Below are positions 28,769 through 37,101 of a stretch of 64,000 nt of DNA, piece after piece. The notes below the pieces were generated by a model, which made no database searches, was not told the DNA's origin, and worked only from the letters and a program-made list of their open reading frames with translations. The first letter of the stretch is position 1. Each line of letters opens with the position of its first letter. Source of the DNA: Aureispira sp. CCB-E (GTDB lineage: Bacteria > Bacteroidota > Bacteroidia > Chitinophagales > Saprospiraceae). A program made the position numbers and the translations under genes. The DNA lies in contig NZ_CP133671.1 in the NCBI RefSeq assembly GCF_031326345.1, positions 558,001 to 622,000 of the forward strand. Direction: 5' to 3'.

Positions 28769-29030
28769 GTCGTTTGATGTGAGCCGTGTTACAGGGTTGA
28801 GAGTATTGTGGCTGTAAGTGTTCGGTAGTACACTTTAATAAATGGAACTATTTATAGGATAGAAACGTATTTTTTATCCTACAAATTGAAACCCATATGA
28901 AAATTAGATAGTTATTTATTGGACTTGTCTCGTTTTTTAGGAGAGCGAATATCTTCTAAGAGACGAGACTTTTTTAAGTAGTTGATTAAGAGGATAGTAT
29001 GGCAAAGGCATCTAAACAAACACGAAGTTT
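28769..29030. other. intergenic region with an extra plus-strand terminator-like hairpin
   Basis: No protein gene. GTCTCG (28927-28932) pairs with CGAGAC (28964-28969), with additional pairing inside, and six T follow on the plus strand. The rpsU transcript already has a terminator, so this one may be a back-up or may end a small RNA. No clear promoter seen at 28770-28900. Confidence 0.45.
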
Positions 29031-29831
29031 TTAAGAAATACCAAACAAGCGTTTAATCTGTTGACTGACAATCTTAATTCTTAATTTGGTTGGAAGATAA
29101 CGTGTTAAAAAATAATGCCCCAACCGCATGAAAAAGTTTCCAGCTACATAGTTAGGCGACTTTCCAAGTGCTCGAAGAGCTTGTTGTACCGATTGTTGAA
29201 CAGACATAACCATACCTCCATTGCCATCACCACCTTGAGCGATGTAACCAGGAGTTTTGGTTGGTCCAGGCATAAAACCAAGGACATCGACACCAAAGGG
29301 TTTTAGTTCTGCCCAAAGAGACTCTGCTAGCTTTAAATCAAAAGCTTTAGTAGCAGCGTAAGTAGCATTGTAGGCACTAGATAGCTCTCCTGCACCAGAG
29401 GATAGGATGATAATGCCTCCACGTCTCTGAGCTTGCATCTGGCGAGCAAAATGATGGGTTAACAATAAAACGACTTTGGTATTTAAGTGCAATTGCATAG
29501 ACAAAAACTGAGTCGATTGAGGAGCAAAATAGCCAATTTTAGAAATGCCTACGTTATTGATTAACAATCCAATTTGATAGGCTTGGATTTGAGGCAAAAG
29601 TAATTCTAAAAAATCTGTTCTAGAGAGATCAAGGACAATCGGACGTACTTCTACTTTTGTTTTCTGCGTAATTTCTTCGCACGTTGTAAGCAAGGCAGTT
29701 TTATTGTGGTCAATAGCAATAATAGAAATGCCTTTTTGAGCAATTTGGAGCGCAAATTCAGCTCCTAGCCCCATAGCAGCACCTGTTATTAATGCCCAAG
29801 GACCATATTGTTGAGCAAATGTTTGATTCAT
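29031..29831 (-). CDS. SDR-family oxidoreductase
   Basis: A 266-residue SDR with the cofactor motif TGAAMGLG, NNVG (variant of NNAG), catalytic Ser in LSSGAG, and YAATK (Tyr-x3-Lys). The C-terminal basic helix (KLRIKIVSQQIKRLFGIS) may lie on a membrane. It resembles the steroid/fatty-acyl SDR group (KAR/HSD17B12-like) more than the DltE type at 15108. Its ATG overlaps the TAA of the secreted dikinase-like gene by one base (TAATG), so translation is coupled, although the functions look unrelated. Confidence 0.87.
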   Translation of the reverse strand: MNQTFAQQYGPWALITGAAMGLGAEFALQIAQKGISIIAIDHNKTALLTTCEEITQKTKVEVRPIVLDLSRTDFLELLLPQIQAYQIGLLINNVGISKIGYFAPQSTQFLSMQLHLNTKVVLLLTHHFARQMQAQRRGGIIILSSGAGELSSAYNATYAATKAFDLKLAESLWAELKPFGVDVLGFMPGPTKTPGYIAQGGDGNGGMVMSVQQSVQQALRALGKSPNYVAGNFFMRLGHYFLTRYLPTKLRIKIVSQQIKRLFGIS

Positions 29832-32335
29832 TATCTTTTTACAAATTTTTTAGAGGTGTAGGTTCCTTTATGGGCTAAAAAGCCACTTAATACGTAAATT
29901 CCTGGAGGTAAATCTTTGATATAAATCCTAAAATCTGGATGGTTAGAAATGCTTAGACATTGGTGTAACACTTGTTTGCCAAGCATATTACTAATCATAA
30001 CCTCCGAAGGATTTCCGTCTATCCAATCTACTTGGATGTAGTCACTAGCAGGATTCGGATATAGATTAAAATCAAGATGATCGGAATCAGGAATACTAAA
30101 GGAATGGGTAGCTTGATAGGCAACCCAAGGGCGGGCTTGTTTGATAATTAATTGACCATCACGCGTGATTTTGTATTCTATTTCCATGGCAAATGTTTCA
30201 TTACCAATAGCATCATAAAGCCCTTCAAATTCATGGTGAATGGTGGTTAAATAAGTGCGCATTTGGTTAAGGTAATCTCCTTGCATGATGGTGGTATTAT
30301 TGGTAGCAAGATTAGAACGTCTAACGAGGATGTAATCGTTAGAACTTGACGAGTTGGCATCCAATAAAATTTCTTCAGGAATAGCATTGCCATCTGGATT
30401 GGTAATTAGAGTTTCCCCTACTTGTGAATTTAGGTAATAAAACGTATTGTTGGTTTGGTAAACAGGATCTTTGCTAACTCCTACACCATTGACTTGCTCA
30501 TTGGCATAGTTGGGATGACAGAGTAGTGCCATAGATGCTGTAAAATGGTTGACCTTATAAAACGCTCGTTCGTCAAAAGCTCTCAAACTCCACAAACTGG
30601 CATAAACTTGTTGAACGGATTTTGCAATATGCCCTTCATTTGGATGATGGGTCTTAGATTCGTATAGTCCAGCGCCATTAAAACCTGGTAAATCCTCATT
30701 ATTAGTACTAGAGCGACACCGAATAGAAGTGTTCGGAGGAAATGAAGCTTGCATCTTTTCTAAATTATCTCGCATCCAATTGGGCATTAAAGCGTTTTCT
30801 ATTTTTTTTCTAAAATCGGCTAAAAGATGTGCTCTTAAGTTTCGGTTGGTGGCAAAATCTGGATTGCTAAGCATCAACCTAGCTTGTTCAAAAAGATTGT
30901 TGTGCTTCATGAACTTTTGATAATAATAAAAGGGAATGCCAAAACCATTAGGAATTGTTCCTTCTGGAAAACCAAACGTTCGCATGGTTGCAACATTGGC
31001 ACATTTGGCACCAAAACCGTCGTACATCGAAAAGGTAATTTCATCTAAAGGTAAGATGGCGTCATGATTTAGATTTAAAGGAGAGGTTTGTTTTTGCTCA
31101 GGGCGTAAGCTCTCATACCATTGATTGACTTCTTCTGAACTGGCTTCTCGAATAAAAAACTTATCGGGCTCGACTTTGAAATAAATAGTATGATTTAATA
31201 AGCGAGCAATGGAGTCTATAGATAAGGGGTCTCGAATAAATGCATTGGGTACGCCGTCTTGAATCGCCCTTAAATTAACATGAGACAAAGGTGTTTGTAT
31301 GGCAGAGGTGATTATTCCTCCTACACGAGGTAGAGAGTTGGGTAAAGAGGCATATAAAACAATATCTTTGATTCCTGGAATATCAGACAAAGACATTTCC
31401 CTAAAAAAGCCATATCCCTCTGCTTCATTCAATCCCCAATAGTCAACTTGGGCAAAAACATCTTTTTCAAAAAGCAATGGAATTCTAGAAGTTTTGTACT
31501 TTGTCGAATCTCGTTCGTATTCGTCTTGGCTGTTTGTGGTAACGTAATAAGACAAATTATTGTTAAGAAAAGGCATATTGGCTGCTAGCAGCTCATGACA
31601 CTTTTGAACGATTTCAAAATTTTCGCCATGTCCATTGCTATAATTAAAAGCAAAAGTACCCAAAGTACCATTGTTCGAAATAGTAGTAGGGTGATAAATA
31701 AGTTGTCCTTTTTTGACATCATTTCCTAGATGTCTAATCCCTACTGCATTGGCAAAATCTGCGTGAAGGGTATGCGTATTTCCATTAATGAAATAGACTT
31801 TAGGTGCTGTCGTAAAATCGGTAATAATAAACTTAGCATACCGTTTCCCATTAAGAAATTCAGACCATTGTACAAAATCTCTTGCAATAGATAATTGATT
31901 GAATGTGCTAAAGCTATCAATTGAGATGCTTCCATTGACTGGGGCGATAGATGGAGCAGCGTTAATGGGGTTTTGAGTAGGGAAATTTTGAAGCTCTGAA
32001 ATATCGTCTATGCCATCACCATCTATATCATAGGGAGCGGCAATGGGATATTCTAAGACTTGATAATGTGCAAGCGAATAGTATGCTAATGGTTCGGTAA
32101 GAGTGGTTGTGCCTGATTTACCAAGTTGGATGGAAGTGGTCAACTCGAAACTTTGAGTAGTATCGTGTCTTACTTGTAAAAGATAATAGTGTTGAGTAGT
32201 TGAAGAAACTTCTAACTGAACTCGTCCATCTATTGTGGTCGAATAATTGATAATAGGCACTTGTTGACCAAAGACAGAACAACACAAAGGAGTTGCCATT
32301 ATAAAAAAGAGAAGAAAGTAAACTATTTTATACAT
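29831..32335 (-). CDS. secreted PEP/pyruvate-binding (dikinase-like) protein with T9SS tail
   Basis: An 834-residue protein with a signal peptide (1-24, ending VFGQ). After a beta-rich N-terminus (including the Ca-binding-like DIDGDGIDD, 103-111) a phosphohistidine-type domain appears at about 335-395, with LSHVNLRA (His352) as in glucan water dikinases. The PPDK/PEP-synthase ATP-binding domain follows (about 435-740): RCRSSTNNEDLPGFNGAGLY (539-558) and EIEYKITRDGQLIIKQARPW match the family's nucleotide-binding blocks. The tail from ~757 (NLYPNPASDYIQV ... LPPGIYVLSG) is a type A T9SS sorting domain. Intracellular relatives transfer phosphate from ATP through the histidine to pyruvate or glucan. 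A surface enzyme of this kind needs an ATP source, so its activity is uncertain. It precedes an SDR gene by TAATG overlap. Confidence 0.82.
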   Translation of the reverse strand: MYKIVYFLLFFIMATPLCCSVFGQQVPIINYSTTIDGRVQLEVSSTTQHYYLLQVRHDTTQSFELTTSIQLGKSGTTTLTEPLAYYSLAHYQVLEYPIAAPYDIDGDGIDDISELQNFPTQNPINAAPSIAPVNGSISIDSFSTFNQLSIARDFVQWSEFLNGKRYAKFIITDFTTAPKVYFINGNTHTLHADFANAVGIRHLGNDVKKGQLIYHPTTISNNGTLGTFAFNYSNGHGENFEIVQKCHELLAANMPFLNNNLSYYVTTNSQDEYERDSTKYKTSRIPLLFEKDVFAQVDYWGLNEAEGYGFFREMSLSDIPGIKDIVLYASLPNSLPRVGGIITSAIQTPLSHVNLRAIQDGVPNAFIRDPLSIDSIARLLNHTIYFKVEPDKFFIREASSEEVNQWYESLRPEQKQTSPLNLNHDAILPLDEITFSMYDGFGAKCANVATMRTFGFPEGTIPNGFGIPFYYYQKFMKHNNLFEQARLMLSNPDFATNRNLRAHLLADFRKKIENALMPNWMRDNLEKMQASFPPNTSIRCRSSTNNEDLPGFNGAGLYESKTHHPNEGHIAKSVQQVYASLWSLRAFDERAFYKVNHFTASMALLCHPNYANEQVNGVGVSKDPVYQTNNTFYYLNSQVGETLITNPDGNAIPEEILLDANSSSSNDYILVRRSNLATNNTTIMQGDYLNQMRTYLTTIHHEFEGLYDAIGNETFAMEIEYKITRDGQLIIKQARPWVAYQATHSFSIPDSDHLDFNLYPNPASDYIQVDWIDGNPSEVMISNMLGKQVLHQCLSISNHPDFRIYIKDLPPGIYVLSGFLAHKGTYTSKKFVKR

Positions 32336-32495
32336 TGGGAATCTATATTTTAAAATCAGCTTGGGGGACTCATCTCATAAGAGAAGTTGTTCTATTAGCA
32401 AACGAAATATAGCCACACAATGTTTCCTTTTAACTTTCTATCATAGAGAAAACACGAGTTGTATTTTTAGTATTAGAAGCCTTGTACTTTCTTTT

Positions 32496-32555
32496 TATAA
32501 AAAAAATTGCGTTCGCTAAAGTTCCCTTTTAAGAAAGAACTTTAGCGAACGCAAT
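32496..32555 (-). terminator. strong intrinsic terminator after prfC
   Basis: ATTGCGTTCGCTAAAGTTC (32506-32524) and its exact reverse complement (32537-32555) form a perfect 19-base stem; on the minus strand a T-run follows. The stem starts 12 bases past the prfC stop. Confidence 0.93.
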
Positions 32556-32567
32556 AGGATAAGGAGT

Positions 32568-34145
32568 TTAAAATTCTGAAGTAAAATGGAACTCCAATTC
32601 TGGATAATCTGTTTGAGCGGATTCTAGCATCCATCTAGATTCTGCTAAATAAACATCTCTACCTTCCTTATCTTTAGCCATGTAGTTGGCTTTTTTGCGA
32701 ATGAACTCACTTAACTTTGCATGATCGGTTGTTGTAATCCAACAAGCTTTGTATAAGTTGATGGGTTCATAACGACAACTAGCTCCATATTCATGTTTGA
32801 GTCTATATTGAAGGACTTCAAATTGAAGTTGTCCAACCGTACCAATAATTTTTCTATTGTTAGAATTTTTAACAAACAATTGAGCGACTCCTTCGTCCAT
32901 CAACTGTCGAATTCCTTTTGACAATTGTTTGGATTTCATAGGGTCTGCATTTTCAATATATTTAAATTGTTCAGGTGAGAAACTAGGGATACCTTTGAAG
33001 TGTAAAACTTCTCCTTCCGTTAGAGTATCTCCAATTTTGAAGTTCCCTGAATCGTACAAGCCAACAATATCACCAGGGTAAGCATTGTCAACCACTTCCT
33101 TTTTGGAAGCCATAAAGGTAGTTGGGTTGGAAAATTTTATTTTTTTGTCTTTGCGAACGTGCAAGTAGTTGGTATTTCGTTGGAATGTACCCGAGCAAAC
33201 ACGCAAAAAGGCAATACGGTCTCTATGGCGAGGGTCCATGTTGGCGTGAATTTTAAATACAAAGCCAGAAAATTTGTCCTCGTAAGGGTCTATAACCCGT
33301 TCTTCTGTTTTGAATGTAACAGGAGAGGGAGCAATTTCAATAAAACAGTCTAAGAGTTCTTTTACACCAAAATTATTGACAGCAGAACCAAAGAAAACAG
33401 GAGATAATTTTCCTGCCAAGTACTGTTCTTTGTCAAAAGCAGGATAAACGCCTTCTATGGTTTCGACCTCTTCTCTAAGCGTTTCGGCAGCATCCGCACC
33501 AATATGTTGTTCTAGTTCGGGGGAATTGATGTCATTAAAACCTAAAATGTTGCCATATTTCGTATTAGGAGAGAATAAGTTCAACTCTTTTTGGTACAAA
33601 TTATAAACCCCTTTAAAGCTCTGCCCCATTCCAATGGGCCAACTCAATGGGCAAGTAGTCAATTTTAATTTGTCCTCAATTTCATCCAATAAATCAAAGC
33701 CATCTTTTCCTTCCCTATCCATTTTGTTGATAAAAACAATTACGGGAGTATCTCGCATTCGACAAACCTCTACTAGCTTTTCTGTTTGCTCTTCCACCCC
33801 TTTTGCAACGTCCATCACAACAATAACACTATCTACAGCAGTAAGGGTACGATAGGTGTCTTCGGCAAAATCTTTGTGACCAGGCGTATCCAAAATGTTG
33901 ATATTACAATCTTTGTAATTAAATCCCATAACAGAGGTAGCAACAGAAATACCACGTTGTTTTTCAATCTCCATAAAATCTGAAGTGGTGGATTTCTTAA
34001 TCTTGTTTGACTTTACAGCTCCTGCTACTTGGATGGCTCCACCAAAAAGCAATAGTTTTTCTGTTAAGGTCGTTTTACCACCATCAGGATGGGCAATTAC
34101 AGCAAATGTTCTGCGTCTTTGAATTTCTTCTTTAAAATTGGCCAT
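32568..34145 (-). CDS. prfC: peptide chain release factor 3
   Basis: A 525-residue translational GTPase. Starts [20 protein letters not shown], with G1 HPDGGKTT, G2 region [13 protein letters not shown]3 DTPGHKDF and G4 NKMD, as in RF3, and the C-terminal block [19 protein letters not shown]3 recycles RF1/RF2 after termination. The start was set at 34145, since nine extra residues from 34172 are not family-like. Gene length is the same as in well-studied RF3 (about 530). Strong terminator downstream; monocistronic. Confidence 0.97.
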   Translation of the reverse strand: MANFKEEIQRRRTFAVIAHPDGGKTTLTEKLLLFGGAIQVAGAVKSNKIKKSTTSDFMEIEKQRGISVATSVMGFNYKDCNINILDTPGHKDFAEDTYRTLTAVDSVIVVMDVAKGVEEQTEKLVEVCRMRDTPVIVFINKMDREGKDGFDLLDEIEDKLKLTTCPLSWPIGMGQSFKGVYNLYQKELNLFSPNTKYGNILGFNDINSPELEQHIGADAAETLREEVETIEGVYPAFDKEQYLAGKLSPVFFGSAVNNFGVKELLDCFIEIAPSPVTFKTEERVIDPYEDKFSGFVFKIHANMDPRHRDRIAFLRVCSGTFQRNTNYLHVRKDKKIKFSNPTTFMASKKEVVDNAYPGDIVGLYDSGNFKIGDTLTEGEVLHFKGIPSFSPEQFKYIENADPMKSKQLSKGIRQLMDEGVAQLFVKNSNNRKIIGTVGQLQFEVLQYRLKHEYGASCRYEPINLYKACWITTTDHAKLSEFIRKKANYMAKDKEGRDVYLAESRWMLESAQTDYPELEFHFTSEF

Positions 34146-34357
34146 GGTATGTTTACTAATTATAAAATGCAAAATATTGGAAAAGTCTGCAAAAATAAGG
34201 ATTTTATACTGAAGTGATAATAAAAGCGAAGGTTTTCATTTATAGAAGCATAAAAACATAAAAAAGAGATGGCTTGTTTATAGAAGGAATAAGGTATAAT
34301 GAATGCTTTTGAAACGTCTTTACAAGAGGAGAAGAATAATTTTTAAAACTTAAGGTT

Positions 34358-34816
34358 ATGCAATTATTATTTACAGGGCACTTGATATCTGCTATTATTT
34401 TGTTTTTCATGGGAATAATTCACGTGCGATCACTTCAAGTAGTAATTGCAAACATAGAAGTAGTAGGCTTTGATCCCATCGCTTATGATGAACCTGCACA
34501 TAACTTTGCCATACGTGCCGTATTTTTTTGTGCTTTGACTATATTTGTGGGTTACAAAACTCGAGCAAGATTGCCCTTGATAGGTGCTTTCTTAGTAGGC
34601 AATGGGAGTTGTTTTTTAGGTTTTGGCTTGATAATGATTGGAGTACCTCGTTATGTCAATATGTATGATGCCTTTTGGTATTGGTGTTTTTACATGGGAG
34701 CAAATCTTATTTTAACCATTATAGCCATTGCCCAATATGAAAAAGCGGCACCAATAACGCCCATTTATCAGGATAATGTTTTAGATGATTTTTTAGACGA
34801 TTTTTTAGACAAATAG
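34358..34816 (+). CDS. four-helix membrane protein, unknown family (paralogue 1)
   Basis: A 152-residue protein with four hydrophobic segments (about 5-27, 48-67, 74-96, 103-125) and an acidic cytoplasmic tail PIYQDNVLDDFLDDFLDK, in which a 15-base DNA unit (GATTTTTTAGACGAT) is repeated. I do not recognise the family. It shares its layout and the tail motif PIYxDxxLDD with the protein at 36146 and its helix layout with the C-terminal part of 34843. The three genes and an alkyltransferase-like gene lie head to tail and are probably one operon. Confidence 0.75.
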   Translation: MQLLFTGHLISAIILFFMGIIHVRSLQVVIANIEVVGFDPIAYDEPAHNFAIRAVFFCALTIFVGYKTRARLPLIGAFLVGNGSCFLGFGLIMIGVPRYVNMYDAFWYWCFYMGANLILTIIAIAQYEKAAPITPIYQDNVLDDFLDDFLDK

Positions 34817-34842
34817 TGCATATTTTTGCTAGAAGATAGATT

Positions 34843-36108
34843 ATGACAACATTAAAAGAGACCACACTAAAGGAAGAAACAGTGCTTTATGCTACTACTT
34901 TTCCTGTGGGAACAATTATTTGCGAGCATCCAGTTGCTGATACTTCAGACATTGTTTGTTCTATCAAGATTATTGCCCCTCAAAAAATCTTGGATCAAAG
35001 TGTGGTTCAGATGCAGTTGACAGGAAGCACCGTATTATTTCCTTCTCAAACAACGTTTTATTACAAGATAAAAAATGAAGCGGTTGAGTATGCTTCAGAG
35101 AATGTCCCAGCTTCTGTAGCACTTCAAGAAGATTTGCAGGTTGTAGGTTTTTCAATTCCTGCTTCGTCTCAACTCATGTTCTTAACCAATACTAGCCAAG
35201 CTTTTGTTGGAGAAGAAGAGGAGTCTGATCGTTTGCAAGCGAATGATTTTAGAGCGACAGTATTAATTTTATTAAAGGAGAAAATAACTTTAGGGCGAAC
35301 AACCTTGCCTAAAGAATCTCATATATACCTTACGGGCAAAGAATTGTCTTGGAGCTATTTTGGAGAAGATGCCAACCAGAACAAGATGCATCAACAAGGT
35401 GTGTTGATGGACTTTAGAGCACATGTAGAGCAAGCTTTAAAAACAGGAGAACTTGGTGATATTGAATATGAGGCATTGGAGTATCTGTCTACAAGTTATT
35501 TCAAAGAAAATATAGAATGGGCTTGTACTTTGTTAGGGCATTATTATAAAAATAAAGAGGAAAAGACAATTGCCGCCAAATATTACCTACAAGCTTACCG
35601 AACTGTTGTCGAAACAGACACTCCCAACCGAGAAAAAGCTTACCAATTAGATTATTGGATCTCAAAATTAAAGATGGGAGTCTCAATTACAGAAAAAAAG
35701 CATTCTTTAAGAAAGTTCTATATGTTTAATATTTTCTTGGTAGTAGTGCTTTTCTATGCAGGCGTACATTTAAACGAAGAAGAAAAAGCATTCTTAGCAG
35801 GCTTACGCCCCCAACAAGATTCTTATGATTGGGCAACGTCTTTTTATGCTATATTGGGACTTATATGCTCTTTATTTGCGACCTATGTAGGCGTTCGAAC
35901 TTGGGCAACAATGCGCCGGATGGGAGTTGCTGTAGGCTTACTTTCGTTGCTTGGGTTTATTTATTCTATGGTTGTTTTGGTTTATGCAGATACCATGCGT
36001 ATGGAAGATGTCCTAATGGTTTATGGTCCTTATATTGTGTTGGGAATGTGGCTGAATGCCTATGTAATGATGATGCGAGATCGTGATTTTTTGGAGGAGG
36101 AAGGCTAA
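34843..36108 (+). CDS. large cytoplasmic domain plus four-helix membrane region, unknown (paralogue 2)
   Basis: A 421-residue protein. Residues 1-280 are soluble and probably cytoplasmic (no signal peptide), with an alpha-helical TPR/SEL1-like part near 200-270 (EYLSTSYFKENIEWACTLLG, HYYKNKEEKTIAAKYYLQAY). From about 290 four hydrophobic segments follow (FNIFLVVVLFYAGVHL, FYAILGLICSLFATYVGV and two more) in the same arrangement as the neighbours. It starts 26 bases after paralogue 1. Function unknown; a regulatory or scaffold subunit of a membrane complex would fit. Confidence 0.72.
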   Translation: MTTLKETTLKEETVLYATTFPVGTIICEHPVADTSDIVCSIKIIAPQKILDQSVVQMQLTGSTVLFPSQTTFYYKIKNEAVEYASENVPASVALQEDLQVVGFSIPASSQLMFLTNTSQAFVGEEEESDRLQANDFRATVLILLKEKITLGRTTLPKESHIYLTGKELSWSYFGEDANQNKMHQQGVLMDFRAHVEQALKTGELGDIEYEALEYLSTSYFKENIEWACTLLGHYYKNKEEKTIAAKYYLQAYRTVVETDTPNREKAYQLDYWISKLKMGVSITEKKHSLRKFYMFNIFLVVVLFYAGVHLNEEEKAFLAGLRPQQDSYDWATSFYAILGLICSLFATYVGVRTWATMRRMGVAVGLLSLLGFIYSMVVLVYADTMRMEDVLMVYGPYIVLGMWLNAYVMMMRDRDFLEEEG

Positions 36109-36130
36109 TTTTTTTTGAATAGTTACTTAA
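36109..36130 (+). repeat. CTGAACGATTACTT dispersed motif, copy f (diverged)
   Basis: TTTTTTGAATAGTTACTTAA, between the stop of 34843-36108 and the ATG at 36146. Weaker match than copies d and e. Confidence 0.4.
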
Positions 36131-36145
36131 CTCTTAACAAGTCGA

Positions 36146-36601
36146 ATGAAAATACTTTACCGCATACAAGCTTTTTTAGGTTTTATACTGTATCTCATTG
36201 GCTTTAATTTGGAGCAAGAACAACAGCGATTGGTTGCTATTTTCTATGAAAATGGATATGATGCTGGACCTTATGGAAAACCTTCTATGTATTTTGCCAT
36301 AGCGGCAGGAATATACTGTCTGTATTGCTTTTTGGTCGCCATTCGCACCGCCCAACGACTTCCTTTTATGGGACGCATTTGGAGTGTAGCAAGTCTCTGT
36401 TTAGGAATTTTCTCCGTTATCTTATTTTCAAGCCCTAGAGCGATTAGCTTGGAGGAGTGTTTCTGGGCTTGGACACTATACATTGCTCTAGGGTGGGGAT
36501 GGACGGTTATTGTTTATCGTACTATTGATAACGCTCCTATTATGAAGCCGATTTATAAGGATGAAATCCTAGATGATTTATCAACCAGCTCAAACGAATA
36601 G
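36146..36601 (+). CDS. four-helix membrane protein, unknown family (paralogue 3)
   Basis: A 151-residue protein with four hydrophobic segments (about 6-22, 48-66, 76-92, 108-127) and a tail ending PIMKPIYKDEILDDL, matching the tail PITPIYQDNVLDD of the protein at 34358. Both also share a G(Y/F)D..PYxxPxxxFAIxA-like loop between helices 1 and 2. The next gene begins 2 bases after its stop, so it is co-transcribed with the alkyltransferase-like gene. Confidence 0.75.
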   Translation: MKILYRIQAFLGFILYLIGFNLEQEQQRLVAIFYENGYDAGPYGKPSMYFAIAAGIYCLYCFLVAIRTAQRLPFMGRIWSVASLCLGIFSVILFSSPRAISLEECFWAWTLYIALGWGWTVIVYRTIDNAPIMKPIYKDEILDDLSTSSNE

Positions 36602-36602
36602 A

Positions 36603-36932
36603 ATGGAATTTGATAAAGAACAATTTATAAAAGATATTTATGCCATTACTCGACTAATTCCTAAAGGTAGAGTAACGAGTTATGGTGCTATTGCAACAGC
36701 CTTGGAGCAAAAACGCCGTGTTCGAATGGTGGGGTGGGCAATGCATGGATGTCCAGAGGATGTACCAGCGCATCGAGTCTTGAATCGAAACGGTGTTTTG
36801 ACTGGTCGTACTGCTTTTGGAGGAAATTTGATGGCAGAATTGCTCCAAGCAGAAGGTATTGTTGTGAAAGATAATAAGGTGGTTGATTTTAAAACGCTCT
36901 TTTGGGACCCTCTAAAAGATATGGATTGTTGA
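36603..36932 (+). CDS. alkyltransferase-like protein (ATL type, no acceptor cysteine)
   Basis: A 109-residue protein matching the DNA-binding half of O6-methylguanine methyltransferase: IPKGRVTSYGAIATAL, then VGWAMHGCPEDVPAHRVLNRNG. The active-site motif PCHR is PAHR here, so the alkyl-acceptor Cys is replaced by Ala. Proteins of this type (ATL) bind alkylated bases and hand them to nucleotide excision repair rather than repairing directly. The start was set at 36603 (MEFDKEQFIK), 2 bases past the previous stop, rather than 36573, which overlaps that gene. Confidence 0.9.
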   Translation: MEFDKEQFIKDIYAITRLIPKGRVTSYGAIATALEQKRRVRMVGWAMHGCPEDVPAHRVLNRNGVLTGRTAFGGNLMAELLQAEGIVVKDNKVVDFKTLFWDPLKDMDC

Positions 36933-36991
36933 GTAATAGACGATGTTTTGTTGGAGTAAGTGCCGCTAAAAAAGAAAGCGCATTTATGCAG

Positions 36992-37012
36992 TTTTTACTG
37001 AACGATTATTGA
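36992..37012 (+). repeat. CTGAACGATTACTT dispersed motif, copy g
   Basis: TTTTTACTGAACGATTATTG; 90 bases before the penicillin acylase ATG. The preceding 40 bases resemble the flank of copy e. Confidence 0.55.
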
Positions 37013-37101
37013 AAGATGGAAAAAAATAGTAAATTTCATTGTTTTGATCTTTTCGCAGCTGTAACCAAAAGGTCTATTGTATGTCTTCTCATTATTAAAA
37101 A

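Noticed and set aside
34783-34813. Short tandem repeat at the end of paralogue 1 as a phase-variation site
   Set aside because: Only two units of 15 bases, in frame; gain or loss would not shift the frame.
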